Positions 1-12,424 of a stretch of 57,510 nucleotides of DNA are shown here, piece by piece (within the stretch, counting starts at the first letter, position 1; each line of letters starts with the position of its first letter). The notes under the pieces were generated by a model. That model was not told the DNA's origin. It did not search any database and saw only the letters and a list, made by a program, of their open reading frames with translations. The stretch spans positions 1-57,510 of the forward strand of contig JADIIX010000141.1 of the NCBI GenBank assembly GCA_027604505.1, in the 5' to 3' direction. Origin of the DNA: Gonapodya sp. JEL0774 (lineage: Eukaryota > Monoblepharomycota > Monoblepharidomycetes > Monoblepharidales > Gonapodyaceae). Made by a program: the position numbers and the translations under genes.

Positions 1-1727
1 GCTCAAACTCACTGGGAACACCAAGGAAATTTCCTCCGTTGCTCGCCGCATCGTTCGCGCTCAGCACAGTTCCCACCACACTGTCCACGTCGCACACACT
101 CCTCACGTTGTTCAGTGACGCGGCACACCTTGCCTGATACGCTGCGTTCTTGGTCCGATCCGATGAGTTGAAGAACGCGCGGACATTGAGGACGTACATG
201 GTCGCATCCACCGTCGGCGGGGTACCGAGGAGGGCGGACCCCGAGGCGTAGTGGGAGAGCACGAGAGAGCCGCCAGTGGCGTTGAACGTGGTCGGAGGCA
301 AGAGGCTGGTGAGGAAGTTGCCATCGACGAGGTAGTCGGTGCGACCAGGGAACCTAACCGGTGGTGTATCGAAATGGGACGTTAAGGGACTTCAAGGATA
401 GTTTGGGACCAACGCGTGGCTTCCTCTCCACTTCGTCCTGCCAATGCAACCTTCACCATAGACCCCACTCTCATATCCAACCTGCACACATCACCAACTC
501 GATATTCGAAGTGAACCTTTCAACCCACCAATCAATTCTGTACTCGTGCCATCCTCCACTGGGGTCACTGCCCACATCCACCTGCTGCTGGGACTTGGTA
601 CTAGGGTTGCCCATCACATCAGTTTGTATTGGGCGAATGTCGAGGATAGCTTGAGATTGAGGGCCGATGCGGCTGGGGAGGAGGATGTCCACGGACGAGC
701 CGGAGACGGTGTCGGTACTATGAGGATGGTCGAGAGTGAGGGAGGGTTCAACGGGCGCACGCTTCGGGAGAATAGCAGAAGAAGATCGTGGCGGTCTTCT
801 TGCCCAAGGCCTCCCCATCAAACTTACAGAAGTGATATCGATCCCATAGTACCAGGGACTGGAGTGGACTGCATGATGACCCGGAAGGTCCCGTAAAGAA
901 TGTCCTGAAGGGAGGTGCAAAAAAAAGTAAGATTTACAACGTTCAATTCGGTAACAATGATCGCTGTGCATTCTACAGTCTCATGGCACAGGGCATCAAT
1001 GAACGTTCACAACGAAGTGGACCCAACCGGCCTCAATGCTTCGCCACATTCAGAAGGAGCACTCTGCAATGACTTGTTAAATACAGAGGCACAATACTGA
1101 AGTGGGGACGTCCGCATTCCTCTGGTAGCGATGATAGAACCTTGTCTCCCGTTCGCGACGACATTCCCGTTTTATATGTGCCACCAGTTCCCGAGTTCGA
1201 GGATACACCGGCAGTTCTGAGACCCAAGACACGTGTAACCGGTCATGCACGGATAAGAATCTTCTCCGGTCCTGTTCGGGGTGATACACCCCACCTACTC
1301 TCCATGTTTCGGATTTTGGAGGAACACCTTGTCTGTTCACTCGAACCAGCAGATGCCTTCACCTTTGAACTTGGGTGACACAAACCTTTCGTGTAGTCAC
1401 AACCTCTGCCGAGGAGACTTTGCCATCTTTCCGATAATTCCTGACTGTAAGTCGGAGTGCCCCACCGCCATCTACGTCAACGTTGCCAGAGTCCATAGCA
1501 ACGCCAGCCGTCTCTCCAGGATTCGGGTCTCGTGAATAAGTGGACTTGAAGAAATCCGGTGCGGTGTTCACGTCCACATTTGACCAATCTGGGAACACAA
1601 GGGCGTCGGTCCAGAGCTCGGACGAGGCCGTCCGATACCCGCACTCGCACATCGCCTGCACAAGGCCTGGCAGCGGTAATGACAGGAGGGCGAAAGAAAC
1701 TGCCCGAGAAGAGGAGAATAAGCGCAT
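1..1727 (-). CDS. Secreted GH16-fold (concanavalin A-like) protein, 3' end outside window
   Basis: I read exons 1727-1386, 904-828, 717-529 and 353 to the window edge, with matching phases and GT..AG ends. The first ~25 residues are a signal peptide (MRLFSSSRAVSFALL...). Then come hallmarks of fungal GH16-like glucanase/lectin proteins: CECGYR at the mature N-terminus, DILYGTFRVIMQS, WHEYRIDW, PGRTDYLVDGN and a PPTVDATMYV strand near the end. The family normally hydrolyses or rearranges cell-wall beta-glucans outside the cell. Here the active-site strand, normally E-x-D-x-E, reads SSVDILL, so both catalytic glutamates appear absent; a binding role is more likely than hydrolysis (inference). 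The first intron is 481 nt, unusually long for this window. The gene runs off the left edge, so total length is unknown. Confidence 0.82.
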
Positions 1728-2283
1728 GGCTGTGTAACGATCGAGCGTGATCCCAGCGGTCCAAGAAGCAGGGACAAAAGGGTCAAAACAGTTGGAGTGA
1801 AGACGAGATTGGAATCTGGAGGAGACGTCGAAAATCTTGCGGAGGAAAGCAGTCGATGTGCGCTACTCAAGGGGAAGCTCGAGGTGGGCGGGAAGTCCTC
1901 ACACAGGCCCTATCATGTGCATTTTAGGAATGACAAAGTGAATTTGCTAACCCACATGAAATACACGATTAGATTACCGGAGAAAATAGAATAGGTTTGG
2001 ATCTACTCAGGAAACCCCACTTCCGCACGTGGAAGAAATCACATAACGCTGGGGTTTTCTCAATCCAAGCTGCAATTTGGAACAATGAGAGACCGCAAAA
2101 ATATCGATGTTAATATTAATAAAATATATTGGATGTGACGCTGGGCCACTCGGCAGCTGGGCCGTTAACTTGTTTTATGAGGGACAGTGCGAAGTGCAGT
2201 AGAAGCCTGATCGAATTGCCGGGGGGACTTGGATCAAACAGCCATACATTCCCCCATCAAAGCCTTCAGAAGAACCGGTAACA
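1728..2283. promoter_or_regulatory. Divergent intergenic region
   Basis: This 556-bp gap separates the start codons of the GH16-like gene (leftward) and the coiled-coil gene (rightward), so it should hold both promoters. The stretch near 2100-2125 is AT-rich (gttaatattaataaaatata). I see no coding exon and no recognisable operator-like motif. Confidence 0.5.
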
Positions 2284-3486
2284 ATGCTGTATCAACACCA
2301 TCCGAGTACGAGTGTTCTTTGCTCGCCACCACAAGAACCCGCAGAACCTGCAGCCATCGGCAAATACACTGGGTTCGACTCGTTTCCCACACCCACACGC
2401 ACCCCGACTTTGACACTAAGCGAGCTGTTGGACAGAAATCGACAACTTTCAGATAAGCTTGAGGAGAGAACGAGACAGCTACTAGAGTTTGAGGAGAGAT
2501 GCCGGAACGCTGAGGAACGCTTCGCAGCATTGGAGGAAATCTTGGTAGAATCGCAGGACAGACAAGTTACCAGGATGTACGCTCTGCTGGCCAGCAGTGA
2601 ATTGGAGAAGCGGGATTTACGGTTCCGGTTGGAATCTCTGACGGTCGCACTGCAGTTGTGCCGCTGCCGTAACATTGAGACAGAATCCCGAAAGGTAGAG
2701 CAGGACAGTACACAAGGTGAGACCTATGCAGACGCAAGTAAACTTGTGACAGTTGCTTGATCTTGTTTGCTTGATCAATTGCACCTGCCCGGCCCCTCAT
2801 TCGAAGTTACCCCACCAACCGAGTTCCGCCCAACGCCACCACCCACCCCCCTTTCCGAGTCAACTTTTTCCGACGAGACCCTAGCAACAAACAATTCGAT
2901 GACAATATCTCCTACTACCCCACCAAATGAACCTCGCTCTACTCTCAAACTTGACAGTCCGGCCGCCGCCCAAACCTCCTCTGACAAATCCTACACTGTC
3001 TTGCAACCAATCTCCCCGATCACCCACCACTCTACCCACGGCCCGAAAGGCTGGAATGATCCGGAAATCTGTCCCGTCTCTGCAGGCGTGAACCGCAGTG
3101 TGCGTCGCCGCTACCAACCTCGTCGCCTTCACGACCCAACAGCACTCGTCTCCACGGAGACACCCGTTCTGTTCTCTCCCATACCGCAACCAGTACCACA
3201 ATACAGTAGCTGGTCGGAACCACTTAGTAACGACCAACCTTTGCCTACAGAGGCGCACACACCATTCTTTGGCAGCCGGTTCGGATTCCTCACCACCCCC
3301 GCAGAGCTCCCTACGCACACACACACCGAAACCTCCACCGAATCACAAGCCTTACCGAAGAAGCTCGTCGCTGCGATCGGTGACTCCTTATCCAGATCAT
3401 CACTGTTCAAGGGCGTCGTCCGGAGTGTGGGAGCAGCAGCAGGGATGCTCAGTTGGGATGGGAGGCGAAACTTGCTGCCAAAGTGA
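2284..3486 (+). CDS. Coiled-coil protein of unknown function
   Basis: Two exons (2284-2716 and 2807-3486) around a 90-nt GT..AG intron give about 370 residues; reading through the intron would hit a TGA at 2758. Residues ~45-120 are a charged coiled coil starting LSELLDRNRQLSDKLEERTR. The middle is proline/threonine/serine-rich and probably disordered (PTPPPTPLSESTF). The C-terminal ~45 residues are more ordered (LPKKLVAAIGDSLSRSSLF followed by a glycine/alanine-rich stretch). I do not recognise the family. The 3' flank has AATAAAG near 3585 as a possible poly(A) signal. It lies between the GH16-like gene (divergent) and TAD2 (same strand). Confidence 0.7.
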
Positions 3487-3782
3487 GCGAGTTAAGATAA
3501 CAGAAACTGTGGAAGTTGTGCCCGCGAGGGACTGGAGGAAGACACCGCATTTTACAGAATTTACCCGTACATACCTCATAGTAATAAAGTAAACAAAGTA
3601 AAGCACGCACTACATAAGAAATAAACATACACATCAACTGTAACATGTCACGGAGAGCTTACTGGGTTTGGGCAGACTTTCGTGTTTGGAAGGTGGAGCG
3701 GAAATGGGGGGGTTCCGAAAACGGCCTGGCAGTTCGCTTCCCCCAAACCCACCACAGCGCTATCTTTTCTAATCTGCGACAA

Positions 3783-4818
<1,036 letters not shown>

Positions 4819-4975
4819 AAACAACTGATCTAGAAACGTCTATCGTCCTGGACGACCGTACCCGCGATCGGCCGAATCAAGTGGATGCTCTTGCATAAGG
4901 TCCTTCTTGCATGTACTACATTAAATTGTCATGTTCCTACGTCTTGTCCGAGTGATTCTACATACACGATGAATT

Positions 4976-6919
4976 CTACGATATTTGCGCACCTTTCAAA
5001 GTCTTGGCCGTCACCTCGCCAAACTTCGTCTTGAGCGCGGCCCCCTTGTACCCCGCCACACCGCTCGTCGCGTCCGTCTTGAGATGCACCGCAGCCTTTT
5101 CCCAAACCTTGTGCTTGGGATTGAGTTGCGCGTCCGGTGTACGTTCGTAGCCCTCGCAGAAAACCTCGTCGCCGGGTTCGGAGGATTCGGGGGGTTCGAG
5201 GAGTTCCACTTGGGATTTGTCAGGCGTGGAGGAGGCGAGAAGCATAGCTTGAGATTCAACACCCTTGAACCTTGCAGGTTTCTGTGGCGATGCGTGAACA
5301 TCCCGTCAGTCACTCATTCCTCTCCGAGTTCTCAACATGAAGCACCGCTCACCAAGTTCATGACTCCCACGACAAGTCTTCCTGTCAGCTCCTCAAGTGT
5401 GTAGTACTTGGAGATGCCCGAAACCACCGTCCGCGGACCGCTCTCCTCAGAAAAGTCGATCGTCTCCACGTAAAGATTTGTTGCTTCCGGATCTGGGTGC
5501 GCCTTCGCAGAGACGATGCGACCGACACGGAAATCTTGTGTGCAAAAGAAAATGAGCAGTAAAGATTGCCTTGAGGGTCTGGTGAGGTGACGGAGCTCGA
5601 ACTTCTCTCTCACTTACCAATTCGGGAAATCTCCTCAGTCAGCTTGGGTTTTACAGGCGGGTAAGCCAGCGCGATAAGCTCTTGCAGCTCCGGTGAAGCG
5701 AACTTCTGCCTAATAGGTTCGATGAGCGCATTCAGCGCATCGCTGACGCCTTGCTTCAAGTCGAGGGGGTGGAGTTTCTTCTCCGCAAACGTCCGCTCCA
5801 AGTCAGCGACGGTCGTGAAGGTCAAATCCCCACCAAACTTCTCCGGTCGTCGAACGACAAAAAGACCCTCTCCTCCATGTTTGAGCGAGCTGAGGGGCAG
5901 CAGAACGTTTTTGACGAAACCGAGGACGGGGTTGTCGACAATGTTACCCTCCTCGCAAAAGGACTTTTTGACCTTGCGTTCGATGGCTTCCTTATCGTCC
6001 AGGAGATCGATTTTGGAATCCGGTTCGGAGGAAGACATTTTGGTACCGGTGAGACCGGGCAACATTGGGTTCATGAGGTGTGCACGCTTCTTGTAGCCCA
6101 ACACGGGGAGGTACTTTTCGGCAAAGACAAAGATCTTGCGCTGGTCCACACCACCGAATTGTATGTCCACATCTAGGTACTCTTCGTCCAAAGCCTGGAG
6201 TCCGGGGTAGAGAAGGCCAGAGAGCAAGGCCGAGGAGACTTGCTTAACGACTTCAGCGCCGGCCTTTTTGGCATCGTGTTCCGTGACGATGGAGGTCAGG
6301 CGGTAGACGTCGAGAGTGTATTTTTCAGACAGCTGGTAAGAGGTGCCGACGACGAACTTGAGCTTGGTGATGGGGACTCCGATCGAGGTGAGTGTGGCCT
6401 TGATGACCTCTTCGTAGTAGCGAGTGCGTTGTCGAAGGAGATCCCAAGGCGCTTTTTGATTGTCGAGAAAGCCATGAAGGTCAGCGAGGAGGACGGTGAC
6501 CTGGGTCGGGCAAAGTGAACAGTCGCGCGATTGATTTTTGGTGGTTGGTTGGGACGACCCCGTTATATCATTGTATCACGAGACAACCATTCAGTCACAG
6601 TTGAGACCAAAATCATTTAGATAACAAGAGATTCAAGAGGAAATAAGCAGTTCGAGCGACAAACCTCGACTCCGGCCTTCAAAAAGTCAGCGATCTTCGA
6701 AAGTGGTATCAGGTACCCAACGTGCGGTCTCCCGGTGGTCGCTGTTCCCCAGTAAAGCTTGGGGGCCCTCTCCGGAAGAATTTTTTTAATGATGTCCCCG
6801 CCAAGGGTCTCCTGAAGGTTCCTGGTGATGAGGGTGTATTTTTCCTCCACGGAGAGAGTGGTGTCAACGTCAATTCCATTCGAATGGCTAGTGCCGTCAG
6901 TTCGAGATTCAGATGCCAT
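4976..6919 (-). CDS. Cytosolic tyrosyl-tRNA synthetase with C-terminal EMAPII-like domain
   Basis: Four exons (6919-6665, 6500-5618, 5534-5353, 5281-4976) give 541 residues with all phases matching. It is a class I aminoacyl-tRNA synthetase that charges tRNA-Tyr with tyrosine. The HIGH-like motif is HVGY at residues ~66-69 and the KMSKS motif is KMSSS at ~238-242. [18 protein letters not shown] is the archaeal/eukaryotic TyrRS signature. Residues ~380-541 form a tRNA-binding OB fold plus EMAPII-like tail: [27 protein letters not shown] and [17 protein letters not shown]. That architecture matches animal TyrRS (about 528 residues); baker's yeast Tys1 is about 394 residues and lacks the tail. 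There is no mitochondrial presequence. It ends 157 bp from TAD2, convergently. Confidence 0.93.
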
Positions 6920-7712
6920 CGTTCAAAGATGGTAGAATCGCGGTGGAGGCGGTTTCTGTGGCGGACTTGGAAACTTGGAATGGGTTTGTGTTTTGCAAGG
7001 TCGGCTAGATGCGTCGGAACACCCGTGCCTCTGGCTGTCCAACAGACAACAGCAAGCTGGTGGCAACAACGAAAGGTGTTGGGTCGCCCGCTAGTTGCAG
7101 TAACACAGTCTCTGAGATTCAACAGTTCTCTTCGAACATCACATTGTCGGCAGCAGAAGGTAAAGAATTGATGATACTAAGCATTCACATGCGCACTTTT
7201 GTGACAATACTGTACAGTCTGCAGAGTTTGTAATACTCGTTTATTTTAGTATTGTATCAGTGCCCGCCCGCCTCCACTCATCACTCCTCGCCCAACGATG
7301 CAATTGGCACCATGAATATCCAGTGTCGTCAGTACGCTGCGGTGTTCTTCCAGGAGCTGAGAGCAAGGTGAACTGCCCGAAACACCCTCTATTATTATGC
7401 ATTCTGACGTTCATTGACCCAGCAAGAAGTGGCCCATGTTCACTTCCAAACTGAGGCGGGTACTGTAGAACTTTCACCAAAAATTTGAGGAGAAATGGGG
7501 AGCAAAGAACAGCAACTGCAACGAAAGAAAACCTCGTTTGGCTGAGAAGTTTTGTATATGTTGGACAATTGCAACTGCAGCCAAGCACACACTGATGCCT
7601 GAGAGTGCAATGGTTGTTGGATCGTGGCCACCCTGGACGACTGGAATTCCCACAACTTGACCACTTTTCTTTCCCCTTTGTCGCCTCCATTGAATCAAAC
7701 AATTGCGGCAAA
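6920..7712. promoter_or_regulatory. Divergent intergenic region, no supported gene
   Basis: This 793-bp region lies between the TyrRS start (leftward) and the BCKDH E2 start (rightward). The frames open here on the minus strand (up to 243 codons in 7241-7972) overlap the E2 first exon, have no domain and are cysteine/tryptophan-rich in the way of shadow frames, so I call nothing. Promoters and 5' UTRs of both neighbours are expected. Confidence 0.45.
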
Positions 7713-10068
7713 ATGCTTTCTCGCTCTGTGGCCCCGCGCGCGAACCCGCATTCCATTCTGGCGGCCGCGTCTCTGCAGTTGGCGTCAACCGCATGTCCGC
7801 ATCCGCGAGGAGCTCCCATTCGATCAATCACGAGGTCCAATTCAAGCGCCAATTCTATCAATAATCGGGCGGTGCGTTGACTGAGGCTCCAATGGGGCAG
7901 CGTGAACTGCTTTTGGAGTCGGTGGGCTCCGCTGCCTTCGGGTGCTCTCGTCGCCGACCCGACCTGTTCCATTCATGAGACCCCGCTCTCACGCGATTTT
8001 TTTTAAATCATTCACTTTTCTTAGACTCGTGCAATTGAATCACCTCGAAATCTGTTGCCTTTTTGGGGAGACAAGGTGATGTACCGTGACTCATCCCTTG
8101 TTCCTTCCCCTTGTGCCAGTCGTGTTCACTTTCGATTCTCGTGTAATCTGACTAATCCTTAGGTACACTTTCGAGCAGCAGCTCGAGGATTTCACGTAAC
8201 AGTCCCGGCACATGACACGATTCCGTTCTTACTCGCCGACATTGGGGAGGGGATCCAAGGTGCAGCGAATCTCACTGCCGCCCAAAGTTTTTCTGCGCGT
8301 ACTGACCTTTACCATCATTGACCCGCAACAGAATGTGAAATCGTTCAGTGGTATGTCCAGGAAGGTGAAAAAGTTCGAATGTTCGACAAGCTGTGTGAAG
8401 TCCAGTCAGACAAAGCCACCGTGGAGATCACGTCTCGATACGATGGAGTCGTGAAGAAGCTGTACCATAAGGTGAGTTTGCTGGAGGAGGAGTGATCGGG
8501 AATGAGATGTGTTGATGGGACGACCAAGACATTGTCCGACGTGGAGAGAACATTTGTCGACACTTGACCGTGCAGATTTGATCGCAACCAGATGGGACGG
8601 TTTGGTTTATGGAGAGACTTCTCAGTAAAATTTGCGTCAATATTTGGGACTTCAACTGCGCCTAACCGTCTTTCCCACTCTTCTCACAATCCTCGAACTC
8701 GCTCCCCGAAGGTCGGAGAGATGGCAAAAGTTGGCCAGCCCCTCTGCGACATTGAAACCACCGCAACAGCAACTTCATCCCCCGCACCTGCACCTTCGAC
8801 ACCTTCGCCATCACCCGCACCTTCCACCCCTCCAACTTCTGCCGCCAAACCTTCTCCCACAACTCCCCCACCTCCCCTATCGGGACCAGTCCCCGCCGCA
8901 CCCCCCGCACCATCCCTCGTTCAAGCCACCAGTGGTGATATCAACGAAATCACGTTCGCGACACCGGCGGTGCGGCGGATCGCCAAGGAGAGCGGTGTAG
9001 ACTTGAAGAAGGTAACGCCCACAGGGAAGGATGGGGTGAGTTACGATCAGATTTGGTGCCCATGTGCGGCATTTAGAAATCGAGTGAGCTCATATCTATC
9101 ATGTGGGACGATGCGGGTGTCTCCATTTATGTGCAGAGAATCCTCAAGGAAGATGTGATGACTTACATCGAAAGCCTCAAGGCGTCTCCACAAGGTAGTG
9201 AGCACTTTCGTCTACACCCCACCACACCAAGGGTGCGCTGTCTCACATTGACGTTACCCCTCGCGCCACCACAGCTGCACCCAGCTCCTCGCCGTCATCC
9301 CGCGCACCGACACCGGTCCCAAGCACCACTGTCCCACTCACGCCACTCCAGAAATCCATGTTCAAAAACATGACACGAGCACTTCAAATTCCGCACTTCC
9401 TATACACCGACCAGATCCTCACAGACTCGATCTCCGCTCTTCGTGCATCAATAAATGCACATATCACAGCGAACCCGGCCGTGCATCCCATGTCCAAGAT
9501 TTCCTACATGCCGATTCTTGTCAAGGCATTATCGTGTGCCTTATTAGAGTTCCCTCTACTGAATGCGCAGCTTGTAACTTCTCCCGACGATCCCACAGAC
9601 GTTACTAAGGCCCGACTTGTTCACCGGGCGAGCCACAACGTAGGGTTCGCGATGGACTCACCTATCGGACTGGTGGTGCCCGTCCTGAAGGATGTGCAGA
9701 GCAAGACGGTGCTTGACATTGCTGCGGACATGCATAGGTTGACTCAATTGGGGAAAACGGGACAGATTCCTCCGGGTGACTTTGCAGGTGCGACAACAAC
9801 TCTATCAAACATCGGAAACGTGGGCGGTGGAGTGGTTGGGCCTGTCGTTCCACCCGATACGCTTGCCATTGTAGGCGTTGGAGCCATCCGAAGGGTCCCT
9901 GTCGTCGAGGGCACCGGCGCCGAGGAGCGGGTGGTGATCCGGGGGGCAATGACCGTGAGCGTTTCGGCAGATCACAGGGTGGTGGACGGTGCAACGGTCG
10001 CGAGATTCGTGGCGAGGTGGAAGGAGATGGTGGAAGATGTGGGGGTGTTGGTCGCAGGGTTGAGGTGA
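7713..10068 (+). CDS. Lipoamide acyltransferase (E2) of branched-chain 2-oxoacid dehydrogenase complex, mitochondrial
   Basis: E2 transfers branched-chain acyl groups from lipoamide to CoA in catabolism of leucine, isoleucine and valine and forms the core of the mitochondrial complex. The first exon encodes a basic, Ser/Ala-rich presequence ([20 protein letters not shown]). Next comes a lipoyl domain split over three exons: [26 protein letters not shown], the lipoylated lysine in [16 protein letters not shown], and [16 protein letters not shown] long Ala/Pro/Ser/Thr linker leads to the E1/E3-binding domain ([18 protein letters not shown]). The catalytic domain (from ~9330) contains [36 protein letters not shown] and the catalytic SADHRVVDG (HxxxDG). 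FLYTDQI and the GNVGGG loop favour the branched-chain (DBT) type over pyruvate or oxoglutarate E2. Confidence 0.93.
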
Positions 10069-10242
10069 ATGACCGGGAAAAACACGACAACAAAAAGGCA
10101 GGATAATAAATTACTACTAAGCTCTGTTTGTGGTATGTTGAATTCAAGCAATGTGTTGTGGAGAAACCAAACCAATCGTCGAAAATGCCGCAGAAATATA
10201 CGAGTCGAAACCAAACCATTCTTCACACATTTCAATTCCACA

Positions 10243-11263
10243 ATGTCTATCACCGTCTCTTTCTCCGGTGGGCATCTCCCTAGCAGTCTCTAAGAATTCT
10301 CCCTTCTGCTGAGACGGGATTCGCGTCTGATTGCTACCCTCTCTCCCACACCCACACCGAACGTGTTCTTGACGGTCAACTGCATCTTGGAATCCATTCC
10401 CGCGATCCGCAGACGAGAACGCACTTAAAACAGCATTGGACGCGATTAGGAGGGTGCGTGGGGGCTCTTGTGCGTCGGATTCAGAGAGATTCCTTTTGCT
10501 GATTCAGCAGCTCTGTTGCGTCTTCCTTTGGATAAATTCACTCGAAACCGCACAAACTGCACGTGCTAACCTTCATCGAAATCGATTAGCCTGAAGACCC
10601 GACAAACTGGGTGCTCATTGGTCACGAGGGAGACAGTGCCAACGTCGTGTCTGTTCAGGGCACCGGATCTGGCGGATTTACAGAGCTCAAGTCACATCTC
10701 CAGAACGACCAAGGTGAGAATATTACTTGCAGAAGCAGGATGCCTCGAAGATTTTGGTTGAATGCGGGGTACTGCTTGTATGCCGTCGTTCTTAGCCATA
10801 TTTCACAACTGTTGGGCGTTGAACCCAACTAACCGTGTTGGATCTTACTGTTTTGCTGTTTTCCTCACGAATGTTCCCCAAAATCCTACTGCCAGTACAA
10901 TATGCCCTTCTCCGCATCTTCATTAAGGTCGACCTCTCAACAACAACCAAGTTCGTCTACGTCTACAATCTCGGAGAAAAGGTTCCCTTGATGAAGAAGG
11001 GACGCTTCGGTGTCGTCAAAGGAGACGTGCAGAGGAGATTTCAGCCGTACCATGCTGATATAGAGATTGAAACCCCCGAAAGTTGGGAGGAGGAGGAAGG
11101 TGAGTTGAGGATACGCAGAAAAGCACCATGGGGGCAGAGCGGTTCTTTCACGGATAAGCAGGATACCGATAGTCCATAACGCCTCCATTCGAGCTAGAGA
11201 GAGGACGGTTTGACCCAAAGTCGTTGTTGTGGTACCTCAGACACTAGCACCGTGGGGCAGTGA
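10243..11263 (+). CDS. Coactosin-like ADF-H domain protein 1
   Basis: Five exons: 10243-10267, 10413-10453, 10590-10713, one starting just before 10900, and a short last exon ending DTSTVGQ at 11263. The product is ~150 residues and almost entirely one actin-depolymerising-factor homology domain of the coactosin type: ENALKTALDAIRR, PEDPTNWVLIGHEGD, GSGGFTELKSHLQND, TTKFVYVYNLGEKVPLMKK and VQRRFQPYHADIEI. Coactosins bind F-actin and counteract capping. The tail is acidic (ESWEEEE). The first intron follows codon 8, a typical position near the 5' end in this window. It is followed 150 bp later, on the same strand, by a diverged paralogue. Confidence 0.85.
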
Positions 11264-11414
11264 ATCACATGTCGAGAGCGAGCTCGAGAACGATACGACC
11301 AAGGCAAACCGCTCTGCGGGGAGCGAACGTAGCCCGTCACTTCCCGCCGATCTTCCGGTTTTTGCGTACAACTGGTCTCACTCCATTTCGACCTTACTAA
11401 CAACACCTCCAGTC

Positions 11415-12424
11415 ATGAAGAAAGTGTCCGAAGGCAACACTATGTCTGATTTGTCTTCTTCGAGCTCTGGAAGCCACTTCCCAGGGAAACTTCCGAAGTT
11501 CGGCCAAGACAAGCCGGCGTCCTCATCGGATATCGCATCTTCAGGTTCCCAAACCCACTTGCCAGGCAAATTGCCCAAATTTGGATTTGATAATTCTGTC
11601 ACGCCGTCGGACGCCCCTTCTTCGGGGTCGCAGAACCCGCTTCCGGGCAAACTGCCAAAGTTTGGCCAGGACAAGGTAGCACCACCGCCGGGCCAACCCT
11701 TGCCTTCTCTGCCAGCAAAGAAAGCGCTTGGAAGTGGTGTTGTGGGTGGCGGTTCCAAGGGACCAACATTTACTCCCGAACTGATAGAGGTGGGCCTCGA
11801 TTGTTTGGAAAGGCGTCACAGGTTCCAAGAACCCCGAACTAACTCATTCCCAAAGGCTATTAAAGCAGTCCACAGTGACAAGAGTCCTGCCGACTGGGTT
11901 CTCGCCACGTACGAGGATAATTCCATGTCTCGCCCGATTACTCTTCTGGGGACCGGAGAAGGAGGTGCCGATGAGCTAAAGAAGCAACTCTCGACTGATA
12001 AGATTTTCTATGGGCTCGTCAGAGTGATCGACATGTGCGTTTTGGGGGTTCACATTGCGGTTGCATTGTGTATTCGATGTTCAAAGAGTCGTCGGTTGCC
12101 AATTACGTTGTTTTATTTTCGAATGTTTAGGATCGATGCCCACCCCACGGTGAAATTTGCGCTCCTCGTGTTTGTTGGAAACGATGTATCTATCATGAAG
12201 AAGGCTCAGGTGCGTTTCATAAGTCTCTGTTTGCACACGTTCACCATCCGTTGACCTGAAGGTATCACGTACCATGATAGACTACTACGCACAAGGGTGC
12301 TGTTGAGACACAGTTCCAACCCTTCCACCTGTCCATGAACGTTTCCGAGTTGTCGGAGATCTCCTCAGACTTGGTTTTGTCCTCCGTGCAGTCGGCCAGT
12401 GGGAGCAAGAGCCACGTAAAATAA
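11415..12424 (+). CDS. Coactosin-like ADF-H protein 2 with N-terminal PGKLPKFG repeats
   Basis: The N-terminal ~110 residues are low complexity and hold three near-identical motifs: FPGKLPKFGQD, LPGKLPKFGFD and LPGKLPKFGQD, each preceded by SSGS, ~31-33 residues apart. The C-terminal part is a coactosin-type ADF-H domain in several exons: AIKAVHSDKSPADWVLATYE, GEGGADELKKQLSTDKI, HPTVKFALLVFVGNDVSIMKK and VETQFQPFHLSMNVSEL, ending SGSKSHVK. It aligns along its length with the upstream gene, so the two are tandem paralogues. The start is uncertain: ATG at 11415 (MKKVSEGNTM) or 11442, both in frame; the frame is also open upstream to 11229. The repeat region is probably disordered; its partner is unknown. 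Confidence 0.75.

Noticed and set aside
7241-7972. 243-codon open frame on the minus strand
   Set aside because: It overlaps the first exon of the E2 gene, has no domain, unusual Cys/Trp/Arg content and no splice or neighbour support; looks like a shadow frame.
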